NCBI GenBank assembly: GCA_934047225.1
Contig: OW203988.1
Span: 9,768,229-9,832,228 of the forward strand
DNA: 64,000 nucleotides
Direction: 5' to 3'
Source: Ypsolopha sequella
Taxonomy: Eukaryota; Arthropoda; Insecta; Lepidoptera; Ypsolophidae
Shown here: piece after piece, positions 46,801-56,933 of the stretch
How positions within the stretch are numbered: position 1 is the first letter of the stretch
How the letters are laid out: the number at the start of each line of letters is the position of its first letter
The notes under the pieces: generated by a model
Seen by the model: only the letters and a program-made list of their open reading frames with translations
Told to the model about the DNA's origin: nothing
Databases searched by the model: none
Made by a program: the position numbers and the translations under genes

Positions 46801-48977
46801 TACAGACCTAACACACATTACGAGATTTGAACCCGTTACCTCCTGATAAGTCGTAGATACTTTAGAAAGGCTGATACCAAACTATAATTATAAAAACTAA
46901 TTTATTTCAGACTGTTACCATGCTTGCGCTAGCAGTCGTCGTAACCTGCAATCCTACAGGAGGATACTCATACAATAAGTTCAGTGGCCCAGTGAGTGGT
47001 CAGATCCGAGAGGTTCAGGTGCCAGCAGCCGTGGGTCTAGCTGCCCAACAACACGCTGATTATGGATACGATCATCACACGGGAAAGATTCATCCCGATA
47101 CGCAGAAATATGCGCATTTGAAGACCGTTGATTATGTGGTAATTATTTGCAAGATTAGATCTCACAATTTTGAATACTAGGGATTAAGAAGTGCTGTGGA
47201 TCTCCTTTTCTTTTTCTTTTCATTCTCGGGTTCATAACTTTCAGTTCCATCAACGTAACATTTTGGATTCTATTAAAGAGCGAAAATATATTTAGCAGGG
47301 CCATATTCCGCCCATCCGTGGCATAACTCGGAAACAGTAGACAAAAGAATTTTTTTGAAATTTTGAAATGAATAAAGCACTGTAAGTACGGCTTTGATTT
47401 GAAAAAACAAGCTTCGTTTAGCTACCAGATAAAAAAAAGACCACTTACACCACTCCACTCTATCCTATTGTAATCATCTTCCTCACCAGGCTAAGCCAGA
47501 CTATAGCTACGCGTATGGAGTAGAAGACCCTCACACCGGAAATCAGCAGAACCACAAGGAAACCCGAGACGGTGACGTGGTGCGCGGAGAGTACTCCCTG
47601 GTGGAACCCGACGGCTCCATCAGGCTGGTGCGGTACACCGCCGACTCTAAGAATGGCTTCCAGGTTGTCACCTATTATTTCTTTTGCCTCTAGAATCTGG
47701 GTAACAGCAGTGATTCATCCGTGACCAACTTTCGTATTGTTTCCGGAAGTCCCTGGACAGACGGATTGTCATCTCAGCCGCTTGCACTCTTCTACTTTCT
47801 GCACAAACGCTTCCATCCTAGGTTTCATCTACGCTTTCCGTCAGGTTCGGTAGTGGCCGAATGTAAGTCTAGTCTATAAGACAGAATTGCTATAGAGGGA
47901 TTATTGTCGAGACCCAGCTCTTTTAGTCTCAGCGCCTTCACACATATCCTAAACCTTTCCTTGAGAAACCTATTCGATAACCGCATAAAACCTGTTAAGT
48001 AATTTTGTTAGTCATGAATAAATTTACATACAGATTGGTAGACGTTACTGGTGTTGGAACTTCTCGGTATTCCTCATCCTTTGTCCAGTAAAGTTGTAAA
48101 AGACAAATGGCAAAAAGCACAAAAGCCACTATAAAACGAAATAACAATTTGGAAGAAGTTGCATTTTATATTTTTAGAGAAGATTCTTCCATGTTTTCAC
48201 TCTGGATCTCATTATGATCACTGCCAGCTGTCAGCTGGGTACAGGCCTCTTCTTTATTTTGTTGGGCCGATACAATCTTAGCCAATGATTTCCTTCCGAT
48301 TCTGTACATTGCTTATGATAATTTTATGACGTACGGTTAACTGACTTCAATTAAGGGAATCATTGAGTTAGAGCCCGCGGCAACGATAGGTATTTGATTA
48401 ACTGAGGCAGTGGAGATCTGAGACTCAACCGTCGCTTGAGCAGATAAAGACCAATTTGACATAACACTGTACAACCACGCTAAGTAGAGGTTTCACAAGG
48501 AGGAATTTTATTCACAAGTTTTATTTTATAAAAAAAAAAAACTAAACGTTTTAGGAAAAATGTGTTCGTTTCAGAGTGTAATGAATTTTATACAGGTTTT
48601 AATCCATAATTAATATGTATGAATTTTGCTCAAGTAATCTTAAATCTCGACATGACAACTTTTTTTAAGAGCAATCTTTGTTGTTTTTTTTCTCATTACT
48701 GGAATGATTTCAGATGATTCTGTTTCGCTAAGTGTGTGCATTATATTCTAGGCAAATATATATATTTTTTTTCACTTTATAGTATTGCTAGATTCCTCAA
48801 ACCACGAAGAATAAATTAGGGACCTTTGATGTTTTTGCGGGGCCTATCCTCAATGATAGCCTTAATATTGACCGTCTGTTTCAGGCTACCGTCCACAAGA
48901 AATCTGGTGGTCAAGCCCAGCAGCCCGTGCACTACGGACACCAGAAAGATGAGGAAGAAGATAACAGGGAATACTAG
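43812..48977 (+). CDS. RR-2 cuticular protein, four exons
   Basis: Structural cuticle protein that binds chitin outside the cell. Coding exons are 43872-43889, 46911-47138, 47490-47663 and 48885-48977, all joined in phase 0, giving 170 residues. Exon 1 codes only six residues (MTFIYK), the usual layout of insect CPR genes. With exon 2 it makes a signal peptide (MTFIYKTVTMLALAVVVTC). A Tyr/His-rich spacer follows. Residues 83-145 are the extended Rebers-Riddiford domain of RR-2 type: YSYAYGVEDPHTGNQQNHK, ETRDGDVVRGEYSLVEPDG, then VRYTADSKNGFQATVHK. The tail is acidic and His/Gln-rich (HQKDEEEDNREY). Intron 1 is 3.0 kb and carries a MITE and a LINE tail. AATAAA is at 49049. Exons 2-4 are near certain; exon 1 is inferred from promoter, donor and signal-peptide fit. 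Confidence 0.9.
43872..43889 (+). CDS. Cuticular protein exon 1 (coding part)
   Basis: ATG plus five codons, MTFIYK, then donor AAG|GTAAAC. It sits 60 nt after the predicted start site and completes a hydrophobic signal peptide only when joined to exon 2. Confidence 0.62.
44335..44430 (+). mobile_element. Non-LTR retrotransposon 3' end (cuticular intron 1)
   Basis: CCAAGGTTAACTGGAAGATA, then a short stem TGCTAATTAGCATTAGG, ending GTGCAATAAATATTTTTTTT. Confidence 0.45.
46311..46782. mobile_element. MITE family B, copy 3 (cuticular intron 1)
   Basis: A diverged copy running opposite to copies 1 and 2. It begins with GTAAAAGTTTTAGCGTCCCT and ends GGTATCGCCTTAA. It accounts for most of a 157-codon open frame at 46182-46655, which is therefore not a gene. 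Confidence 0.65.
46911..47138 (+). CDS. Cuticular protein exon 2
   Basis: 76 codons between acceptor TTTATTTCAG and donor GTG|GTAATT. It encodes the signal-peptide core MLALAVVVTC, then a spacer with GYSYNKFSGPVSGQIREV and DYGYDHHTGKIHPDTQKY. Confidence 0.85.
47490..47663 (+). CDS. Cuticular protein exon 3 (chitin-binding RR-2 core)
   Basis: 58 codons between acceptor CCTCACCAG and donor CAG|GTTGTC. It encodes most of the RR-2 domain, including ETRDGDVVRGEYSLVEPDG and RYTADSKNGFQ. It is more GC-rich than its surroundings, as expected for a conserved exon. Confidence 0.92.
48885..48977 (+). CDS. Cuticular protein exon 4 (C-terminus)
   Basis: 30 codons plus TAG after acceptor CTGTTTCAG. It completes the RR-2 domain (ATVHKKSGG), then a Gln/His-rich and acidic tail. 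Confidence 0.88.
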   Translation, partial: ATVHKKSGGQAQQPVHYGHQKDEEEDNREY

Positions 48978-49048
48978 TCTTATTTATTATCTTGTTGTAG
49001 ATTATCGCATGTTTGTTGACTATTTATTAGTTGTTTGTATGTTTGTAC

Positions 49049-49054
49049 AATAAA
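49049..49054 (+). terminator. Polyadenylation signal of the cuticular protein gene
   Basis: AATAAA 72 nt after the stop codon, the first canonical hexamer after the gene. Confidence 0.65.
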
Positions 49055-49346
49055 TTGTTTATATGACGTACAGCGTGTTATTATTTTTGACAAGTTGGCA
49101 ACAGTTTGAGCCTAGAGTAGGGTACTGGCAGCCAAGCAAGGCTAGAATTTAATATGCTAAGGGTACGGTCATCAGATCACAACAAACTACTATTTTCCAC
49201 TTAGAGCATGTACCAAATTTTCCACGATAAACACCCACGATTCGGTCATGACTATGACCCTCAACAAATGTCAAAAAGCGTTGGGAAAAATTGTCTGTCA
49301 AACGTGATTCTGCAGCTAACTTCAGGCCACTATAAACCACCATGGT

Positions 49347-50252
49347 CAGTGGCGGATTTGCAGTCTTGGCCGCCCTAGGCCATGTAGTACCAGCCGCCTC
49401 TTTCTTAGCTCCCATCACATATGAATTTACTTGTCAACTTTTATCGAAATATATTCCGAAATTTAATTTTGCTTATGTCTTATATAGAATACAAGTCACA
49501 TGGGTATCAAATTGTAATTAAAATATATAGCTTGGCTATATTTACTTGCATCTATTTCGAGAAATCCACAAAAAATTTATGTCCCTCCCTATTTCTCAAA
49601 AACTGGTGGACCGAAAAATATTTCAAATATCATGTTAATATCTGCTTACGTAAAGATTACAGGAAAAATATAGCGGTTAAGAAATACACGAAAACAAAAT
49701 GACAAAATTAAAATTATGGAACGCGAGTTTGACCGGTTTTTTATATTTCAGTAAGCACGAAAATGGACACATTATTCTAAGAAATTCTCGTCTAAGTCAG
49801 TACAATACACCTTTTGTAATGCTTTGGCCTTTTCTTTGATTTCTGACGTGCTTAGTTTCATCAGCCCCCCTATTCTGTATCTTTAGTTGCCAACTGTACT
49901 AGGTGCCTATCATCAAAAACATAGATAAAAACTGAAATTTCAAAATTGCCTTTAGTGGGTATTGAACTATTAACAATCTGTGTCGTCACTTCAAGTGCGA
50001 ACATATCCTTAGGAAACCGGAAATCGATAGTATATCTATGTTTTTAATGATAGACACCCAGTCCAGAAGGCAACTAGAGATACATAATAGGCCCGCAGGT
50101 TAATAATAAAATAAAATATTTCATAACAAAGTAATAATTACTTTGGGTAGTTTATTGTTATCATCAGTGTATTTTTTGCCACGATTGGCCGCCCCTAATG
50201 TCTGGGCGCCCTAGGCCCGGGCCTACTGGGCCTTAGGGCAAATCCGCCACTG
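49347..50252. mobile_element. Non-autonomous hAT-like element with 8-bp target duplication
   Basis: Terminal inverted repeats begin CAGTGGCGGATTTGC at both ends (15/15 identical). They are flanked by the 8-bp duplication ACCATGGT (49339-49346 and 50253-50260), the hAT signature. The 906-bp interior has no transposase frame. It contains a LINE-tail-like piece (49630-49720) and a nested MITE (49864-50096). It lies between the cuticular protein and stomatin genes. Confidence 0.82.
49864..50096. mobile_element. MITE family A, copy 2 (nested in the hAT-like element)
   Basis: About 233 bp, nearly identical over its length to 17311-17542. The ends are imperfect inverted repeats (core GCCAACT / AGGCAACT and ATCATCAAAAACATAG / CTATGTTTTTAATGAT). 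Confidence 0.75.
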
Positions 50253-50835
50253 ACCATGGTACCTATATGCAATGGTGGTGGGTTTATTCTGCTTATTTAC
50301 ATAACCGTCTTAACCACAATAGCTGAGTGTGTTTAATTTTGTTTAATCTGATGACTACACCTTAAATGATCTAGATTACATTACACATTGTAAAAAGTGT
50401 GAACCAAACCTTTTTTATGTTATCCATTGATGTTACCATAAATATTCATAAATCTCAGTGAGATTACAAATAATTATGTCCTAATTAAATTTTAATTTAA
50501 GTTTCTAGATCCGAGGGTCAGTCTAAATATAAAATTTACATATACCGACGTTATGAAACATGAAATAAACAACTTTTTAAAAGAAACGGATAAAAAGATA
50601 AATGTGTATTTCACTGACTAACATCAGTGGTATAATTTGATTAAACATTTAGTCTCGGTTGATTTAAAGTCTTAAAAAGAAATGTATCTTATAAATTATT
50701 TGAACAGGAACTTTATGTATATAATTTAGCTTAAACCTTAATTCATATAATATGACGTTATTATAATGAATAGATAAATTAGACTAGATAAGACATTCTC
50801 GATCCTTATTACAATATCACATAATTTCTGAATTG

Positions 50836-50979
50836 CTAAATTGGCAATGCAGGAGACGTGCTTGGGCCAACACTGGCTCCTCCCGTCAGGAATGCCTTCA
50901 GGAAGTCCATGGGGAAAGGGAATATTATCGTCGAATTGCTGTCTGCGGATATCGTGCTGAGAGATTGAAGGTACCGCAA
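50836..50979 (-). CDS. Stomatin last exon
   Basis: 144 nt with acceptor TTTGTTTCAG and a TAG stop. It encodes LRYLQSLSTISADSNSTIIF and PFPMDFLKAFLTGGAS, then a short tail ending SPALPI. The family's NSTIIFP motif is intact. Confidence 0.93.
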   Translation of the reverse strand: MRYLQSLSTISADSNSTIIFPFPMDFLKAFLTGGASVGPSTSPALPI

Positions 50980-53900
50980 CTGAAACAAAAACAACCCAAC
51001 CTGAGATCGTCTTTCTATGTCTTTGTATGAATAATAGTTAGGTTATATCGATAGTTATTAAGTATATTATACATCTCAATAACTATCTTTGTCTTTTGTT
51101 TTCTTTCAAGTTTATAAAAAATTATAAATTCTGTAATTGTTTTCGATTTCCATGTAACCATAGTCTTATTCGTTTTGTTTTCGATCATAGTCTTATTCGT
51201 TTTTCTCATGTGTGAGGATAATGTCTCTCTCTTTTCCCGAAATACCCCCTCAGAATGACAACTGAGCGAATTTAGTCCCCTTCCTTTATAAACTGTTAGG
51301 TTGATGTAAGTTTTTGTGTTTGTTTTGTAATTTAATACGTAAAAATTAACCAAATTTAAAATTCGTAATTAAATCAGGCATAACTACTAAACTCCATTCC
51401 ACGAGTTGAAATCCTAGGAAACAAAATACTCGCAGCTCATTGGCTAGAGATAAGCGACACAATAAGCGAAGACGGGTTTACATGCCGGTGGTCAACAACT
51501 ATGCATTATATATTTTATATTCTAGCGTTATGTGTATTGCAAATTGAAGATTTTTCTGTCGACGAAAAAGGGCGTCTTTTACGTTTTCTTACTACCGAGT
51601 TCACAATATCAGACATCTTTAATAGGTATTTTTTTGCTAACACAGACGTACGATCATCACTGTGAGAGCCATGAACGTACGGAGAAAATCCGACATGTAA
51701 GCCAACCTTAAGAAACACATTGGCTTAAGAAGGTCACGCGCAATAACCAATGGGCGCACACGGGTGAGTTCGATTCGTGGAATAGAGTATAAATTCGCTT
51801 CGCTTATAAACGTACAAGGTGACTTTTTGAATATCGTTCAAATTTTCACTGGAGACTTGGTAAGTGATCAGTATAATAGATCAATAACAATTTTTGTGAA
51901 ATTTGTAAAAATAAATTACTTCTTCCCATAGTGATTGACTCGGGACTGGGAAGTCGAAATTTATTTTTCTATTGATCACTTACCAAGCTTTCAGTATGAA
52001 TTTGGACGATGTAGCAAAAGTCACCTTGTATATATTTGACCAATATATAATAATATTAAAATATTATTGTTTCTTCTCTCTGATCTCATAAAAAATGTTT
52101 ACAAAGTTGAGAACAAAGATAATCAGGAGATCAGATTAAGTCGCCGCAGAAATTTATCATCAGATTTATGGTACAAAATTAGAAATAAACATAAGCAGTA
52201 TGAGATAGTCGAATGCTTTATTTAATAAACTACCCACAGGGCTAAAAATAATAACCAATTACAAGAAGCGTTTTGCTAAAACGGCATTTTGTCAACATAC
52301 GCATAATCACCAAATGATCCATCATAATGATACATTTTAAAAATATTCTTTTTAAATTGATATGATAGCTTAAAAAATATACTGTTTTCTTCATGATAAT
52401 AATTTTTGCGTCTTTTTAGATAAGTTACCTGTTAGTTTCCGGGAATTGTATTCAAATAATATTGTTTGTGGATTACTAAATGAATGAATATCGCTAACTT
52501 TTAGCTATTCAGCGACTAAAAATCCGACCTGTATATATGTTTAGTCTACATCAAATCCTTTCCACGTTATACCTGTAAAGCCATAGGATTGTCAGTCATG
52601 ATAAGCGACGCTTCACGAAGAGCCTTAGAAGCCTTGATCTCTCCTTCAGCAGCGATGATCTTCGCCCTGGCCTCTCGGTCAGCCTCAGCTTCAGCAGCCA
52701 TCGCTCTCTGCAGCTGGACTGGGAGCCGGACGTCTTTTCTGTATTAGTTTAAAAAATGGAGGCTTAGAGGTTTCAAAGTTGATACCATTTCGCTTATGTA
52801 GTCAATATTATAATATATATAAACAGGTCTACCGCGATCAATTTTTACCTTTTTACGAAAAGGGGACACCCGACGTTTCGAGACAGTTGCATGTCTCGCG
52901 GTCTACGGGCCTCTACGGGAAACTGTAACTGTCTCGAAACGTCGGGTGTCCCCTTTTCGTAAAAAGGTAAAAATTGATCGCGGTAGACCCGATCATATAT
53001 ATATTATAATGTGTAAGAAACGCGAGAGTTTAAAGTTATATTATGTAGTCAATAATTTAAACCTCTTTAGCTACTCTTTCCTTTCTGTCTTAAATGTTAG
53101 ACCAAACTGAACACTGATATATAAGGTCTTTCAATTTAAATGGAAAGTAATTTAGGAGGTGATTCAGTATCGTTAATACATTACATTCCGCTACAAAGCA
53201 CTTTTTTTTGCGCGAACTTTTTTTTTCACTTCTCAGTACAAAGTGATCCGATCAGCTGACTCAGTTTGTATGGACAAGTGAAGAAAAAGTTCGCGCAAAA
53301 AAAAGTACTTTGCAGTGGAATGTGATGTATAAACGACACTGAATTACCTCCTAAATAACTTTCCATTTAAATTGAAAGACCTTATATACAGAGAAAACTT
53401 GAATAGAAGTACAGTCAGAAAAAGATACGAGTATCTAGGCCCAGCGCAAACACTTGGAAACCATGACCTACAGGTGACTGATAGATGAGATGAGGAATAC
53501 TTGGTAAATTATTCCATCCATACATTAGCTCCATCCTTACAAGTTTTCAAAACTCTGGTTAAACAACTTTATCTTTTACTTTGATCAAATTGTTTCTTTT
53601 TTATTCTTATTATTATTTTAATTCTACCTGTTCCTTTTATAATTACACTGATTTATTTTTATTTATATGTTATTTATGTAAAGGTATGTAATTGTATCTA
53701 TTTATTCTGTACACCGCTACTACACATTGTTTTCTTTCTTTTAAGAGTTCTTCCATACAAAAGTTGTCATGAAGAGATCGCTTTTTAGTGATAAGTCCGC
53801 CAATTGTACCCTACTTTTACTTTTTAAATTGTCTATTTACTTTGTTTTAACAAGAAACTTAAATAACATAAAGAATACTAAATTATAAATCATACTTAAA

Positions 53901-56694
53901 ATATACACTAACTACAAAGCTTAAAATAAACCTACTATAAAAACAAAATTAACTTAGAAATAAAATCCTAACTATGAAAAAGACCGCCCCTCATCGTACC
54001 CGGCACAAAGGTTCCCATTACGCTCGCTGCGTTCCCGCGTTGGATTGCAATGGAAATCCTTTGCGCCAAGTACGACATTGAGCGGTGGTCTTGCCATCTG
54101 TCTTTTATTTTTCTTCCGAGTGCCCTCAGAAATGTCTTGGCCTCAGAGCCCCATACGCCGGTCGTTTCAAATGCGGCGGCAATAAAAATGTAATTTTGTT
54201 TTAGATCTTTATATCTGGTATGTTTTTGCCTAGCGGCGCTCTCAGCCGCAGATCCGGCGGTTTTGACTGTGTAGGTTAAATGGCAACTAGCATAAGTGCT
54301 GACGCAGGTTGCATCCCATAGCAAGCATCTACCTCTCTCCCAGGGAACGAGGGTTAGACCGTCTGGGCGCTTACCGTCTGTCCGGCTAAGGCCAGGGGGC
54401 TCCAGGGTGCAAGGGATGTTGGCTGAGACGAGTGCTAGGCGGATGATTTCATTTAAGGCATGGTGCCGTGGAAATCTACCTGCACATCTTTGTTTTTGGT
54501 GTGCAATAAAGAATATTGTATTGCATTTTATTGTATTGTATTGCACTCACCTGTGGCCCTGTGGATCTTAGGATCGAAGTGTTTGCGCTGGGCCCGGGTA
54601 CCTATATCTTTTGCTGAGTGTACATGTGTCAAGTATTTAGAAAATAGTTTGAAGAACGTTCAGTCGTCCAGATGATCAAAGCATGAACAAAACATCTACA
54701 ATCGTTTGTTCTATGCCTTGGTCATTACCGCGCTTGCTTATTGTGCCTTACGCAGGGGTGTAAAACTGGAAAGAGTTGAAATGTATGACATGAATGAGTG
54801 TAAAAGTATCATCAGGCTGTACTTGCTGTTTAATTGTACCGGCAACTATAGTCTGGTGATGCTTTTACACGCATTCAAGTCATACATTTCAACTCGTTCT
54901 ACTTCCACGCCCCAAGGCTCGGTGGCTTCATCCAGGTTGGCTTGCATCATGTGGCTGATGGCTTCTCTGTCGCTGAGGAGTTGAGCCAGGTCGCGCATGC
55001 CAAGGACATTCCGGAGAGTGGTCGCGGCCAAGAGTCGCGTTGATTCGCTGAAAATACGATTTTGAGACTGAGATCTACATTACAAAGTAGATAATTATAT
55101 TACAAATAGTACCTACTTCAGTTACATAAACTAATGGACACTTTGCGATGGCAACATACATAATACATAGGTAATAAGGTTTTTTTGAATAACTATTGAG
55201 TGAATGTGTTCTGTTTCGATTAATTAGAAAAAGGCGGGTTTCACTCGAAACCGCTGTTAAATCATGAATTATTCTCAAGTTTCATTTAATTCGCTTAGAT
55301 TAAATTATGTTAAGGTGTGTTCATTCAAAAACCATTTCGAGATTTAGGTTTAGTAAACCGTATATCGAACTTGTAGTCTAAAGAACCTCATGATGATGAA
55401 TATTTTTACGAAAAAGCTGCAACTTACATTTGCCTTCACGTGACGTCACTTGAGAAATGGCTATTTAGAAATGTGTCCTTTGCTATCAAGATAAATTTAT
55501 AAAAATTTGCTGCCGACTGATTTGACAGATGGATGATACAGACAGAGACAGACAACTTTTTTTCATAAGTAATTACACATCACATTAGTCAGACGTCACT
55601 TGAGAATTTTAGACGCTATACAATCAGTATAGCGTCTAAAATTCTCAAGTGACGTCTAACTGAAAATTCTTTAAATAATCACAAAATAATGAAAACTATG
55701 TTCTAAAATGGCCTATATTCTCTGAAAAAAAAAAGATCTTTTTGAAATTAAGCTATGGGAATTCTATAATCATTATAGCCGTTTTATTCATGTAGATACA
55801 TAAAAATATCGTCACGACATATTGTATCCCCGAAGAGGCCTCCGAGGTGTTCCCGAGTGTGTCACTCACAACTCGTACTCTCTTTTCACCGATGGTTTTT
55901 ACTTCTCAACTTGATAAGGGGTGAGTCACACAAAAGGGGCGAGGGCACAAAAACATGCAATGCTCAGTAAGTAAACAATTATAAGGTATAGAGTCCTTCC
56001 AACTTAGCTATCGGTAATATTAATTTATATAAGGTCTTTCAATTTAATTGGAAAGTAATTTAGGAGGTGATTCAGTATCGTTAATACATCACATTACACT
56101 GAAATGTACTTTTTTTTGCGCGAATTTTTTCTTCACTTTTCCATACAAACTGAGTCAGCTGATCGGACCACTTTGTACTGAGAAGTGAAAAAAAGTTCGC
56201 GCAAAAAAAATTGGTTTGCAGTGGAATGCGATGTATTACCGATACTGAATCACCTCTTAAATTACTTTCCATTTAAATTGTAAGACCTTATACAAGGTGA
56301 CTTTTTGATCATCATCCAAATTCATGCTGGAGGCTTGATAGGTGATCAGTATCTTGGATCAATAACAATTTTTGTGAAATTCCTAAAATGAAATTTCGGC
56401 TTCCCATAGAAATTCACTTCCAGTCCCGAGTGAGTCAGTATGGGGAGTCAAAATTTCATTTTCCGAATTTCACCAAAATTGTTATTGATCCATGATACTA
56501 ATCACTTACCAAGCCACCAGTATGAATTTGGATGATGATCAAAAAGTCACCTTGTATATTAATATATATCAATATTGTATCGAAAAAGAAACCTACCTGT
56601 AATCAGCTACTCTGACAACAGCGTTTAAAGGTTCTTTGATTCTATAATACACTACAGCATCCACAGCCACCGTCACAGAATCTCTTGTGAGCAC
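50836..56694 (-). CDS. Stomatin/band-7 (SPFH) family protein, 3' part
   Basis: Membrane-associated scaffold of the stomatin/MEC-2 group, which oligomerises at the inner face of the plasma membrane and modulates ion channels. Four exons splice in phase: 56694-56597, 55047-54886, 52738-52573 and 50979-50836, giving 189 residues to the stop. The order matches the stomatin core: VLTRDSVTVAVDAVVYYRI, then TTLRNVLGMRDLAQLLSDRE, DEATEPWGVEVERVEIKDV, RLPVQLQRAMAAEAEADRE, ARAKIIAAEGEIKASKALRE, and the C-terminal LRYLQSLSTISADSNSTIIF PFPMDFL. The N-terminal hairpin and the first half of the SPFH domain are missing. No matching exon is seen up to 64000, so the 5' end lies beyond the window. Introns of 1.5-2.1 kb are filled with MITEs and other repeats. 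Whether it is closest to MEC-2, podocin or another paralogue cannot be told from this part. Confidence 0.94.
51813..52030. mobile_element. MITE family D, copy 2 (stomatin intron)
   Basis: About 218 bp with ends TACAAGGTGACTTTTTGAA ... AAAAGTCACCTTGTA. The centre CTTCCCATAGTGATTGACTC is shared with the other copies. Confidence 0.75.
52573..52738 (-). CDS. Stomatin exon (coiled-coil segment)
   Basis: 166 nt, acceptor AACTAATACAG, donor CAG|GTATAA. It encodes KDVRLPVQLQRAMAAEAEAD, the Ala/Glu/Lys-rich helix, and MTDNPMALQ. This helix drives oligomerisation in SPFH proteins. Confidence 0.93.
52826..52990. mobile_element. 165-bp hairpin element, 66-bp perfect arms (stomatin intron)
   Basis: GGTCTACCGCGATCAATTTT through CGTTTCGAGACAGTT is repeated exactly in inverse orientation after a ~30-nt loop. 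High arm identity suggests recent insertion or strong palindrome conversion. Confidence 0.8.
53121..53396. mobile_element. MITE family C, copy 1 (stomatin intron)
   Basis: About 276 bp, almost fully palindromic: ATAAGGTCTTTCAATTTAAA ... TTTAAATTGAAAGACCTTAT, with inner arms TTTGCGCGAACTTTTT and its complement. It ends in TA-rich flanks. It is matched by 56029-56291. Confidence 0.78.
53745..53830 (+). mobile_element. Non-LTR retrotransposon 3' end hairpin (stomatin intron)
   Basis: GTTGTCATGAAGAGATCGCT, then TTTTTAGTGATAAGTCCGCC, the stem seen in the other LINE tails of this window. Confidence 0.4.
53968..54546 (-). CDS. Retroelement-type ORF with PD-(D/E)XK-like motif
   Basis: An intact 192-codon frame in a stomatin intron, on the same strand as that gene. 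After a low-complexity start (from a CAATA microsatellite) it reads RHHALNEIIRLALVSANIP, KRPDGLTLVPWERGR, LLWDATCVSTYASCHL, FETTGVWGSEAKTF and SYLAQRISIAIQRGNAASV. Proteins of this type recur in many invertebrate genomes, at the C-terminal end of non-LTR retrotransposon polyproteins. RPDG followed ~14 residues later by WDAT resembles a PD-(D/E)XK (restriction-like) nuclease core; that reading is inference. No reverse transcriptase is present, so it is a 5'-truncated remnant. The true start is unclear. Confidence 0.6.
   Translation of the reverse strand: MQYNTIKCNTIFFIAHQKQRCAGRFPRHHALNEIIRLALVSANIPCTLEPPGLSRTDGKRPDGLTLVPWERGRCLLWDATCVSTYASCHLTYTVKTAGSAAESAARQKHTRYKDLKQNYIFIAAAFETTGVWGSEAKTFLRALGRKIKDRWQDHRSMSYLAQRISIAIQRGNAASVMGTFVPGTMRGGLFHS
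54754..54914. repeat. Inverted duplication of the stomatin exon/intron junction
   Basis: 54754-54817 is an inverted, imperfect copy of 54845-54914, which contains the last ~29 nt of the stomatin exon, its GTATGA donor and ~40 nt of intron. Shared core: GAGTTGAAATGTATGAC, then TGTAAAAG. The loop is about 28 nt. Confidence 0.8.
54886..55047 (-). CDS. Stomatin exon (SPFH C-terminal half)
   Basis: 162 nt, acceptor TATTTTCAG, donor AT|GTATGA. It encodes ESTRLLAATTLRNVLGMRD through EPWGVEVERVE. The split Ile codon joins the next exon to give VEIKDVRLP, the family consensus. The donor lies in an inverted duplication (54754-54914). Confidence 0.93.
55137..55255. repeat. Solo arm of foldback family H
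   Basis: Carries CTTTGCGATGGCAACATACA, GTAATAAGGTTTT and GAAACCGCT in the same order as the right half of 16234-16592. It is a single arm only. Confidence 0.65.
55300..55770 (-). repeat. Interspersed repeat family J, copy 3 (stomatin intron)
   Basis: Inverse orientation. Contains the complement of the family motifs plus an internal hairpin GACGTCACTTGAGAATTTTA and complement (about 55590-55650). Confidence 0.7.
56029..56291. mobile_element. MITE family C, copy 2 (stomatin intron)
   Basis: About 263 bp with the same ends and palindromic design as 53121-53396. It abuts a family D element with no spacer. Confidence 0.78.
56290..56560. mobile_element. MITE family D, copy 3 (stomatin intron)
   Basis: Palindromic element with ends TACAAGGTGACTTTTTGAT ... 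AAAAAGTCACCTTGTA and inner arms around TCAATAACAATTTTTGTGAA. Related copies are at 51813-52030 and 24553-24812. Confidence 0.78.
56597..56694 (-). CDS. Stomatin exon (SPFH middle)
   Basis: 98 nt, acceptor CAG at 56697-56695, donor AG|GTAGGT. It encodes VLTRDSVTVAVDAVVYYRI through VVRVADY; the split Ser codon is completed by the next exon. It starts in phase 0, exactly where animal stomatins have PPQE before VLT. Confidence 0.92.
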
Positions 56695-56933
56695 CTGAAA
56701 CCATAGATATAGGTAGTATAGAGTAAAAGATCGGTTATGGAGTAACGAAAGCGAGACCAAAAAATTTGACAAGGGCAGATCGCTTTTTGTGGACATCCGC
56801 CGAGCATGGAATCAAAGTTGTGTAAATGTTGTAACTTAGGGAATTGTGTATTAAAAGACCACAAGTATGATGATAGTATGTAATCCGTAATGGAATGGTT
56901 TATATAATTTATGTAGCAATATATATACATATA

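Larger units (their letters stand above)
43890..46910. other. Intron 1 of the cuticular protein gene
   Basis: 3.0 kb, mostly unique AT-rich sequence plus a LINE tail (44335-44430) and a family B MITE (46311-46782). No exon seen. Confidence 0.55.
53410..54623. mobile_element. 1.2-kb unit with inverted ends around the nuclease-like ORF
   Basis: The ends 53410-53480 and 54544-54623 are imperfect inverted copies (shared core AAGTGTTTGCGCTGGGCC). Inside are the 192-codon frame, a LINE-type 3' tail hairpin near 53760-53815, and a TATTG-type microsatellite near 54510-54545. The unit may be a foldback that captured a LINE end, or two LINE copies inserted head to head. Confidence 0.5.

Noticed and set aside
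50833..51030. Plus-strand 65-codon frame
   Set aside because: Antisense shadow of the last stomatin exon.
54706..54984. 92-codon plus-strand frame
   Set aside because: Antisense to a stomatin exon and its inverted duplication.
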